A stretch of 46,254 nucleotides of DNA, from the NCBI GenBank assembly GCA_001275005.1, contig JWZX01003119.1:1-46254 (forward strand), written 5' to 3'. The DNA comes from Chrysochromulina tobinii. Its lineage: Eukaryota; Haptophyta; Prymnesiales; Chrysochromulinaceae. The position numbers and the translations under genes were made by a program. Shown here in pieces: positions 39,265 through 46,254 of this stretch. Below the pieces are notes generated by a model. The model had not been told where the DNA came from, did no database searches, and saw only the letters and a program-made list of their open reading frames with translations. Each line of letters begins with the position of its first letter. Position 1 is the first letter of the stretch.

Positions 39265-42200
39265 TTACGAGCTGCTCATTCCGCCGTCCGCGACGCCGCT
39301 GCCGCTCCCGCCATCCTTGCCGCCGCCGCCGCCGCCCTTCTTATGGCGCTTCTTCGGCTTTCCGCCCTTGCCCTTCCCTTCCGGGATCGGCGAGACCTCA
39401 CTGGCGGGGCTGCTTTCGTGCCCGCCGATTCCCCCGAAGGTGCGCGGCGCGTCGCTCCGGGCACTCGGTGAGGCGGCCAGGAAGCTCTGGTCGGCCGCGT
39501 TGGGCTCGATGTCGGCGAAGAAGGAGTCAATGAGCGCGTTGAAGACCGTGTGTGGCCCCTCGGGCCACGCGAGCATCGAGAACCCCATCTCCGTGAGCTC
39601 CAGAGTGTGCACCTGATGAAGGGGACACTCCGTGTCGATCAGATGCAATCAGATGCAATCTGACGCAATCAGACGCAATCGGACGCAATCAGACGCAATC
39701 AGATGGCCCTGACCTGATGAAGGGTACACTCCGTGTCGACAAGATGCACTCAGACCCAATCAGACGCAATCAGACACAATCACCTACTTGTCGATCAGGT
39801 GCAATCAGACCCAATCAGATGGCAATCAGATGGCCCTCACCTCAGCCTTGCCCGGCCCGGCGCGCGTGATGAGAAGGTCGCATCGAAACGCGACCGTTGG
39901 CTCGGCGCTGCGGCAGCGTAGCCACGTGAGCCAGTGGCGCACGAGCCGGCTCGCCTTTCGCTCCGCATCCTCCATAGCGACGCTATCGTTCGCGAACCAG
40001 GTCGAGATTGCGGCAGATCGCTCGAGCTTTACAAAGTCGCGTAGGTAGCCGTCCGGATCCACCCGCTCGCAGGTGGAATAGATCAGGTGTTCGATGCGCC
40101 CGTTGACCACGAAGCAGCGTAGCTCAAAGTGGTTCTTGCAAAAGTCCTGCACGAGGATTGCGGTGGACTCCACACCCTGGGTGGTGACCAGTCCTTGCAT
40201 AGCCTCGGCGAGCTGTGCTTCCCCCCGGAAGATGCGTACCTAATTAGGGAGGCACTCGCAGGTGCTCAGAGGCCATCAGAGTCCATCAGAGGCCACCAGA
40301 GGCCATCAGAGTCCATCAGAGGCCATCAGAGGCCATCAGAGGCCATCAGAGGCCATCAGAGGCCATCAGAGGCCATCAGAGGCCATCAGAGGCCATCAGA
40401 GGCACTCAGAGGCACTCAGAGGCACTCAGAGGCACTCAGAGGCACTCAGAGGCACTCAGAGGCACTCAGAGGCACTCAGAGGCACTCAGATGGCACTCAA
40501 TGACACTCAGAGGCAATCAACGGCGCTAGAGGCACTCAATAGCAATCACCTCGCCCTCGCGGATCAAGATGAAGGAGACGCCCGGGTCGCCCTCCCGAAA
40601 GAGGAGATCACCCTCGCTGAAGTCGACCGACTGGAAGGCGTTGAGCACCGTCTCACGCTCGGATGAGGAAAGGTACCTGTGGGGGGACACAGCGCCGTCC
40701 TGAGCACTTGCATGCTGGGCCGTTGCACGCTCGGATGAGCGGAGGAGTCCCGAATGAGGGGCGCCGTCCTGAGCGCGCCCTTCATGGAACTTGTAATCGA
40801 GCCATCAGGCCAATCAAGGGCAATTACCGAAAGAGGGGCGCCGTCCTGAGCGTGTCCTTCATGATCTTGTAGTCGAGCTGCAGCTGCAGAGGGCCGAGGA
40901 GCTTGACGAACTCTTCGCGCTCGAGCAGGATGGCCGTGACGCGGCCCAGAGCGATGCAGTCGGCGGCGCGGGGTTCGTCACGGAGCAGCGCGCGCTCCCC
41001 TGATGATGGAGGCAATCAATCATCAGGCGCACACAGCACACAGGCGCCATCAGACGCCAACAGACGCCATCAGTCACGCAGGGTTCGTCACGGAGCCGTT
41101 CGCGCGCGCTCACCAAAGTACTCCGATGGCAATCAGACGCAATCAGACGCAATCAGACCCTCACCAAAGTACTCCGACGGACCATAGGTCTTGACATGCT
41201 TCTGGTTGACGAAACACTGGACCTCGCCCTCCTTGACAATGAAGAAGCTGTGCCCCGGCTCGTTCTGACGGATGATCACCTGGGATCCGGAGGAGGGCCG
41301 TCGAGTTTCGTTACAGCAGCCGTCGAGTTTCGTTACAGTCACAATCACAGGGCCATGCGAGGCTGTGCAGGGCTTTCGAGTTTCGTTACAGCGGCAATCA
41401 CAGGGCCATGCGAGGCTGTGCAGGGCTTTCGAGTTTCGTTACAGTCACAATCACAGGGCCATGCGAGGCTGTGACTATCACAGTGCCATCAGTGCCATCA
41501 GTGCCATCAGTGCCAATGGCAACATAACTCAAATTTGCTCAGAGGCCATCAAGGGCACTCACCTCGCCCGGCTGGTACTCGCGGTGGGTGCACTCCTCCA
41601 AAATCGCCTCCCGTTCATGCTCGCTCAGATGGGACAGGAGCGGTACGTTGCTCAGCACCTGTGTGGGGAAGTGGGCGCGCCGTGGTGAGCGCTCGCATGC
41701 GGGGGGCACAGGAGCGGCACGTTGCGCTCGCGCCGTGGTGAGCACCTCGCGCGTAAAGGACATCTCCACCAACTCGGTCAGCGGGCCGGTGATCTCAATT
41801 AACGTCTTGCGCTCAATCTTGGCGAGCACAACGGGCGTCGTCGCGAGCACGTCGTACGCGCGGGGTTCGTCACTTAAGAGCGAGCGCATGCCGAAGTAGT
41901 CGCAGCGCTGCAAGGTGCCCATCACAACGCCGTCGGGGAGGACCTGCCAAATATGGGAACAAACATATGGTTCATCAGCTCAGCTCGGCGCCCGTTCAGC
42001 TCGCCGTGGATTCATCAGCGTAGCTGCCTAATATGGGATCAAACATATGGTTTCGTCAGCGTACCTGGTTGATGGAGCCCTTGAGGATAATGTAGAGGGC
42101 AGCTCCGATCTCGCCGTGCGAGACCACCTGTGGGGGAAGGGCGCCGTGGTGAGCACTTGCATGCAGGGTACTGTTGAGGGCAGATCCGATCTCGCCGTGC

Positions 42201-43876
42201 GAGATCACCTTTTGGCCTGCCTCGAAGTGCATCTCGACGAAGGCGTCCGCAATCTGGTCGAATCTCGCCTGCGTACAGTCAATCAGTGGCAATCAGTGGC
42301 AATCAGTGGCAATCAGTGGCAATCAGTGGCAATCAGTGGCAATCTGGTCGAATCTCGCCTGCTCGAGCCCCTTGAGGATGCTGATGGCCTTGAGGGCGCG
42401 GCTTATGGCATTGCGCGTATCCATCGCGTCGGTGATCGAGATCTCGCGGTACACCTGACGAGGGAGGCAATCAGAGGTCATCGGAGGTCATCAGAGGCCA
42501 TCGGAGGTCATATGAGGTCATCCTCCGAGGTCATATGAGGTCATCCTCCGAGGTCATCAGAGGTCATCTCCGAGGCCATCCGAGGTCATCAGCGAGGTCA
42601 TCAGCGAGGTCGCGCGAGATGCACACCTTGCGAGGGAGCGCCCATAGCTTCGCCGTGTCCGACGAACACACAACTGATGCCTGGCGCGGCTGATTGTACC
42701 TGATGACGGAGTTCATCACGAACGCCATCAGAGAGGCCATCCACGGCAAATCCGAGAGGCAATCCGAGGTCATCAGAGGTCATCAGCCGCAATCAGCCGC
42801 AATCAGCCGCAATCAGCCGCCATCAGAGAGGCTATCCACGGCAAATCCGAGAGGCAATCCGAGAGGCGATCAGAGGTCATCAGCCGCCATCAGCCGCCAT
42901 CAGCCACCATCAGCCACCATCAGCCACCATCAGCCGCAATCAGCCGCCATCAGCCACCATCAGCCGCAATCAGCCACAATCAGCCGCCATCAGCCACCAC
43001 CATCAGCCGCCATCAGCCGCCATCAGCCTCCATCAGCCTCCATCAGCCGCCATCAGCCGTCTTCACATTCACAGCATACATGAGCCCGAGCTCGCCGAAC
43101 GCGTCGCCCCGCTCACGCATCTGGACGAGCTTCACATGCTCCGAGTCCTCCCACGACGAGAAGCGCGAGACCACCGTCTTCACATTCACAGCCTCGGGGC
43201 GTAGATTCATCTTCGATGCGAGGCTCTCGGAGATTGCGTCGGAGATGGCGGGAGGTTTCCAGCCAACCGCGTGGTTGTTGGCGCGCATGTCGCGGAAGAT
43301 GTGGAAGGTGCCACTGTCCACGACGTAAAAGTTGTCGGTCGCGCCGCCGGAGAGCATCTCGCCTTGCTGGATGACGACCTCATCGCGCGTCGTCTGGACG
43401 GCCACCATCACGTCGATGGTGAGATCTCGCTGGCTCTCGGACATCTCGTTGAACAGGATGCAGCCGTCGATCGCTTTGCGGAGCATCGCGCGTGTGGCTG
43501 GGTCCTTGGCGCCCTGGGACGCTGTGTCCATGAGCACGCGCGTCGACTGGCGGCTCACCATGGCGGACGTATTCTCGCCCACGACGCCCGCGCGGCGCCC
43601 GCGCGAACCTTGACGTTCCAGCAAGCCCTCGATCACCTTGTCGTCGAGCGTCTTCTGGCTGCGCTCGTACGAAAATGTGGTGGTCGTCTGACGCTTGGTC
43701 TTCCTGAAGGAGCTGCTGGAGGAGACGACGGGCCTCTCATCACCCGGAGAGGACAACGGTGCCGCTTTGGCGGGAACGCTGCTTCCGCAGCCCCTGCGCA
43801 CGAGTGTCAGCCAGGGCGATTGAGCAGCGGCAATCGAGGAGCGTGCAACAGGAGCCAGCAGCAGGAGTGCCGACAC
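39265..43876 (-). CDS. Multi-CNB-domain protein (PKG/PKA regulatory type), 12 exons
   Basis: Exons on the minus strand: 43876-43080, 42699-42627, 42454-42359, 42268-42209, 42127-42065, 41943-41746, 41658-41563, 41279-41165, 40999-40828, 40676-40550, 40239-39841, 39612-39265; 847 residues, all phases consistent. CNB1 ends FGELGLMYNQPRQASVV, a full phosphate-binding cassette with Glu and Arg. CNB2 has YFGMRSLLSDEPRAYDV (the Glu is Met). CNB3 has YFGERALLRDEPRAADC (intact). CNB4 is partial (PLFRYLSSSERETVLNAF, FILIREGEVRI). No kinase domain follows. The C-terminal ~240 residues (ELRCFVVNGRIEHLIYS, VAFRCDLLIT, VHTLELTEMGFSMLAW) faintly recall ATP-grasp strands, with a Lys/Gly-rich tail. It probably senses cAMP or cGMP at CNB1 and CNB3. 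Confidence 0.85.
39613..39840 (-). repeat. CNB intron 11: decamer array and duplicated 3' splice region
   Basis: The stretch CCTGATGAAGGG with ACACTCCGTGTCGA (plus strand) at about 39612-39640 recurs at 39713-39742, so the acceptor region is present twice. The rest is GCAATCAGAC-type decamers, the reverse complement of CTGATTGCGT. Confidence 0.85.
40240..40549 (-). repeat. CNB intron 10: long 10-bp tandem array
   Basis: 40263-40499 is almost wholly GAGGCCATCA units, then GAGGCACTCA units (plus strand). On the gene strand these read TGATGGCCTC and TGAGTGCCTC. The two halves differ as blocks, indicating local expansion. The array is not a CRISPR: there are no spacers. Confidence 0.95.
40677..40827 (-). 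other. CNB intron 9: copies of both flanking exons and 3' module D
   Basis: 40756-40802 is a close copy of the end of exon 9 (40833-40878). On the gene strand it runs directly into a copy of the exon 10 start (CTCATCCGAGCGTG, 40726-40740; exon at about 40653-40666). Then comes module D (40677-40719: GCATGCAAGTGCTCAGG, ACGGCGC, CCCCCCACAG). Confidence 0.85.
41000..41164 (-). other. CNB intron 8 with a copy spanning the exon 8-9 junction
   Basis: 41077-41126 contains on the gene strand TCGGAGTACTTTG (end of exon 8) followed at once by GTGAGCGCGCGCG and GCTCCGTGACGAACCC (start of exon 9). Exon 9 matches are at 40966-40999 and exon 8 at 41165-41177. Confidence 0.9.
41301..41472 (-). repeat. 53-bp tandem repeat in CNB intron 7
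   Basis: TCGAGTTTCGTTACAG occurs at 41301, 41323, 41376 and 41429 (plus strand). The last intervals are 53 bp and include GGGCCATGCGAGGCTGTG. The array lies within intron 41280-41562, followed by a CAGTGCCAT decamer run. Confidence 0.9.
41659..41745 (-). other. CNB intron 6, 87 bp, in frame and stop-free, with 3' module C
   Basis: Joins SFTRE to VLSNVPLL. GTGCTCACCACGGCGCG at the intron start recurs as GCGCTCACCACGGCGCG near its end, inside module C (41659-41706, preceded by CGCATGCGA). CAACGTGCCGCTCCTGT inside the intron copies CAACGTACCGCTCCTGT of exon 7. The length is 3 x 29 with no stop, so retention would add 29 residues. Confidence 0.8.
42128..42208 (-). other. CNB intron 4, 81 bp, in frame: exon 5 copy plus 3' module B
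   Basis: The first 40 bases match the first 40 bases of exon 5 at 36 positions (VISHGEIGSAL against VVSHGEIGAAL). The last 41 bases are module B (42128-42168: CCCTGCATGCAAGTGC, TCACCACGGCGC, CCTTCCCCCACAG). No stop in frame, so retention would add 27 residues. Confidence 0.88.
42269..42358 (-). other. CNB intron 3: GC-AG intron flanked by a perfect 23-bp direct repeat
   Basis: The same 23 bases occur at 42250-42272 and 42340-42362 and hold both splice sites. The gene strand reads GAGCAG|GCGAGATTCGACC at the donor and ACGCAG|GCGAGATTCGACC at the acceptor. Splicing restores one copy. The inside is six CAGTGGCAAT decamers. No GT fits the donor position. Confidence 0.8.
42461..42610 (-). repeat. 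CNB intron 2 repeat: GAGGTCATC-type units
   Basis: Degenerate ~10-bp array (plus strand TCAGAGGTCA, TCGGAGGTCA, TATGAGGTCA), with a repeated TATGAGGTCATCCTCCGA. Confidence 0.9.
42721..43060 (-). repeat. CNB intron 1 repeat: GCCGCCATCA decamers
   Basis: About 30 decamers (plus strand GCCGCCATCA, GCCACCATCA, GCCGCAATCA, GCCTCCATCA) inside intron 42700-43079. A ~38-bp block (GAGAGGCCATCCACGGCA, then AATCCGAGAGGCAATCCG) at about 42731 recurs at about 42825. The intron start also repeats GCTGTGAATGTGAAGACGG of exon 1 (43174-43192) at 43058-43076. Confidence 0.93.
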
Positions 43877-44153
43877 CAGGCACAGCGAGCACGGTTGGCG
43901 AGTCCCGGGAATTTCTCGTACATTGAACAGTTTTCTCAGGATCTATGAAGTACAAAACTTCCAAGCGTGAATAACTGGAAAGTGTGAATGTGGACCCTTA
44001 CGAGTGGACTGAACACAAGACCACCTTGTGTTCTCAGGCGCACATGCCTCTTTCGCGCGCGAGCCCGAGCGTCGAGCTCAGCATGTTTGTAGATGAGGAA
44101 GCTCAGCCACTGATGAGACACCCAACGATGAACCCAGACGTGCCAATGCCGAG

Positions 44154-44933
44154 TCAAGCTGCTGGATGCGCACGCAGCCATGTGGCTGCTTCCTCCTTTG
44201 CGTCGTCGGTGAGATCAACGAGCGAGGCGCTCGCCACCATCGAGTAGTAGCGGCGCGCCATCGTCTCGTCCTTCGGGAAGCCCCAGTCGCCATCAGCGTA
44301 TGCGCGCCCCAGGATGTAGCACGCGTATTCACTGCCGCGTCCGGCGGCGTCCATCAGCAGCGTATTGGCACGCATGGGGCACTTTGGCACGCCATCACCA
44401 TGCAAGTAGCACTCGCCAAGGCAGCCAGTCCCACTTGCATCCCCAGCCTCGTGGCTCTTCTTGTACCACTCGAAAGTCTTGGCCTTGTCCTTTGCGAGGC
44501 CCTTCTGACCATGCTTGTACCAAACTCCCAGTATGAACATCGCCACGCCATGACCAGCCTCGGCATCACGCAGCATCTCCGCCACCTCCCCCTCCTCCTC
44601 CAGCTTCAGCTTCCACGCGTCCACCTTGTCGCCCGTGAGAGCGCCCGAGGTGACCATCGTGCGGATCATGTTCTTGACCTGCAGCGCCGGCTGCAGCCTC
44701 GTGCCCATCGCCAAGTTCGTCACCGGGCTCTTGTGCTGCTGCTTGAGCCACTCCTCGATGGCCGAGCGCTCGTACACCTTGCCGTCCTCCGCCGTGACGG
44801 GGTCGACGGGCAGCGAGAAGGTGATGGGGCAGACGAGCTCGGCAAAGGCCTCCTCCGTGGCGCTCTTGTGTCGGCGCAGCTGCACCGTCGCGTCCTCGGC
44901 CACGGTAGCCTCGCGGCCGCGCTTGGGCGGCAT
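44154..44933 (-). CDS. U-box plus Sel1-repeat protein (putative E3 ubiquitin ligase)
   Basis: From Met at 44933 (MPPKRGREATVAED), 259 residues; a Met at 45029 would add 32. The U-box is LVCPITFSLPVDPVTAEDGKVYERSAIEEWL...SPVTNLAMGTRL, with the conserved CPI, D-V, G-x-x-Y-E-R and P-x-T positions, so E2 binding is expected. After a short helical linker, Sel1-type helical repeats follow: VAMFILGVWYKHGQKGLAKD, SGTGCLGECYLHGDGVPK and YACYILGRAYADGDWGFPKD. Sel1 repeats typically hold substrates or partners. A basic RGRE/LRRHK N-terminus could be nuclear. It is head-to-head with the proline-rich gene. Confidence 0.88.
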   Translation of the reverse strand: MPPKRGREATVAEDATVQLRRHKSATEEAFAELVCPITFSLPVDPVTAEDGKVYERSAIEEWLKQQHKSPVTNLAMGTRLQPALQVKNMIRTMVTSGALTGDKVDAWKLKLEEEGEVAEMLRDAEAGHGVAMFILGVWYKHGQKGLAKDKAKTFEWYKKSHEAGDASGTGCLGECYLHGDGVPKCPMRANTLLMDAAGRGSEYACYILGRAYADGDWGFPKDETMARRYYSMVASASLVDLTDDAKEEAATWLRAHPAA

Positions 44934-45056
44934 TTGCTTTCTTGTCGCGGGAACTCTCCTGGCGAACGTAAAGATTTCAAATTTGAGCCATTCTGTAGAG
45001 GAGTGGAAAGCCTCGAGGAACCGCTGCACTTTTGGTGTCTTTATTTCTGATTAATT

Positions 45057-46254
45057 ATGCCCGAAGAGGCGATTTCGGGATGTGTGACCCGACTTCCCTT
45101 CGCCCCGCGACCCCCGACGCCTTCGATGCCATGGGGAACGGCTAAATCCACGCAGGGATCGCCCTCCCTGCCGGCCCTACCGCCGCCAGCAGCGACGAAC
45201 AACCCACGTACTCCGCCGCTGCCACTGCCGTCGACTGGCCCGTACTACGTCTACTCTCCTGGGATGTATGGAGCACCTTCAGCGCCGACGGGCTCTGGAC
45301 GTCGCCAGCTCAGCGGGGTGCTTCCCTCGGGAGCGCGGCTTCGCATCCTCGATCACGAGCACTTTGATTTCGACGTCGTTCAATCTCGTCGCCGTGAGCT
45401 GCAGGGGTCATTCCAGGCTTGTACAGAGGCCGTGAGAATCGTCATCGCCTCGCCCACACCTGCAATCGGCGGCATGGCTGCTACTCACGCTCTCTTGGTG
45501 TTGCTCAACGAGACGATTGCGGCTCTTGCTATTGTATCGTGCCCTGGTTCGACGTTGAGCATGAGCGTCAGCGTCCAAGCTCAGGTTGCCATCGATCCCT
45601 CTGCTGCAGTGCCAGCGGGAATGTCGGTCACGATGTCGCCTCCGCCCTCTCCGCCCTCTCCGCCTCCCTCACCGCCCTCACCGCCCTCTCCGCCCTCTCC
45701 GCCCTCTCCGCCTTCTCCACCTCCGCCCTCTCCGCCTCCGATGCCACCTGCCCTCCCGCCATCGTTGCCGCCGGCGTCGCCGCCACCTTCGGTGCCGCCG
45801 CCCAGCCCTGAGGCTCCTCCTCCTCCAGATCTCCCTCCTCCAGAGCCTTCACGGCCGCCGCCGCCAACGCCAGATCGCCCCCCTCCCACGATCTCCCTCC
45901 TCCAGATCGCCCCCCTCCAGATCTCCCTCCTCCAGATCTCCCCCCTCCGCGTCCACCACCCGGGGCGCCGCCAGCCTCTCCTCCACCGCGGAGCCCACCG
46001 CCTTCTCCCCCGCCACCTCCGCCGCCACCGCCGCCGCCACTGCCGCCTCCGCCGTCGCCACCCCCTCCGTCGCCTCTGTCACCCGAGCCTTCACCTCCCC
46101 CGCCTCCGTCGCCGTCGCCACCTTCGCTCCCGCCAATGTCGCCTCCGCCGCCTCCACCTTCGACTCCCCCACCGCCGTCGCCGCCCCCGCCGTCGCCGCC
46201 GCCGCCGCCCGCTCGCCCGCCTTCGCCTCTACCGCCGTCGCACCCCCCACCATC
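45057..46254 (+). CDS. Proline-rich extracellular-matrix-type protein, partial at the window end
   Basis: An ATG at 45057 opens a frame that runs off the right edge without a stop. Residues 1-190 are mixed: MPEEAISGCVTRLPFAPRPP, TGPYYVYSPGMYGAPSAPTG, a more globular stretch with SGARLRILDHEHFDFDVV and AVRIVIASPTPAIGG, and then MSVSVQAQVAIDPSAAVPAG. From about 45636 it becomes almost pure Pro/Ser (PPPSPPSPPPS), like pherophorin or hydroxyproline-rich wall proteins. Near 45885-45890 the proline-coding register jumps by two bases: beyond it the neighbouring frame is the proline-rich one, while this frame turns His/Arg/Leu-rich. The CCTCCAGATCTCC unit suggests two inserted bases. No signal peptide is seen at this start. 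Confidence 0.6.
   Translation, partial: MPEEAISGCVTRLPFAPRPPTPSMPWGTAKSTQGSPSLPALPPPAATNNPRTPPLPLPSTGPYYVYSPGMYGAPSAPTGSGRRQLSGVLPSGARLRILDHEHFDFDVVQSRRRELQGSFQACTEAVRIVIASPTPAIGGMAATHALLVLLNETIAALAIVSCPGSTLSMSVSVQAQVAIDPSAAVPAGMSVTMSPPPSPPSPPPSPPSPPSPPSPPSPPSPPPPSPPPMPPALPPSLPPASPPPSVPPPSPEAPPPPDLPPPEPSRPPPPTPDRPPPTISLLQIAPLQISLLQISPLRVHHPGRRQPLLHRGAHRLLPRHLRRHRRRHCRLRRRHPLRRLCHPSLHLPRLRRRRHLRSRQCRLRRLHLRLPHRRRRPRRRRRRRPLARLRLYRRRTPHH

Noticed and set aside
40263-43060. Regular short repeats that could suggest CRISPR arrays
   Set aside because: There are no unique spacers. These are tandem decamers within introns of a eukaryotic gene.
45581-46253. Gly/Ala/Glu-rich minus-strand frames opposite the proline-rich gene
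   Set aside because: They mirror proline-codon repeats. The plus frame has a unique 190-residue N-terminal part and an ATG just after a divergent gene.
1-46254. tRNA, rRNA or transposase genes
   Set aside because: No T-loop/anticodon arrangement, rRNA-like block or transposase motif was recognised by eye. A dedicated search would be needed to exclude small RNAs.

Overview
The window is nuclear DNA of a GC-rich, flagellated, chlorophyll c-type alga, most likely a haptophyte. A fucoxanthin-chlorophyll a/c protein and at least two other proteins carry bipartite leaders (signal peptide, then Phe) typical of secondary red plastids. A SPATA17-like protein implies a flagellum, and a full-length Raptor implies a TOR pathway. 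Genes have spliceosomal GT-AG introns and no operon structure. The species cannot be fixed from sequence alone.

Layout, left to right: secreted papain/C39-fold cysteine peptidase (-); coiled-coil protein with a one-base frameshift (+); small plastid membrane protein (+); NHL-repeat type I membrane protein with proline-rich spacers (+); ALKBH7-like dioxygenase (-) head-to-head with an FCP antenna protein (+); SPATA17 (-) head-to-head with Raptor (+, 1936 aa, one intron); UBE2W-like E2 with a signal peptide (-); unknown basic protein (-); leucine-rich protein with a frameshift (+); 12-exon kinesin-4 (+); 2OG-oxygenase/lysine-methyltransferase fusion (+); armadillo protein (-) head-to-head with a plastid-type GT25-like glycosyltransferase (+); roadblock/LC7 protein (+); PC-esterase-like protein (-); 12-exon protein with cyclic-nucleotide-binding (CNB) domains (-); U-box/Sel1 protein (-) head-to-head with a proline-rich protein that runs off the right edge (+).

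The most striking content is in the introns. About 25 introns are visible, and 22 of them sit in two genes, the kinesin and the CNB protein; most other genes are intronless. Many of these introns contain degenerate copies of the flanking exon sequence. In three cases the copy runs straight across the exon-exon junction as if no intron were there. Four introns in two unrelated genes end in a shared module of about 40-48 bp that supplies the 3' splice site, and a fifth may be a diverged copy. Most of the remaining intron sequence is 10-bp tandem arrays built on CTGAT/CTGAC, a branch-point-like pentamer, always on the sense strand of the host gene. Together these look like a set of intron births by tandem duplication plus an introner-like element, caught at different ages.
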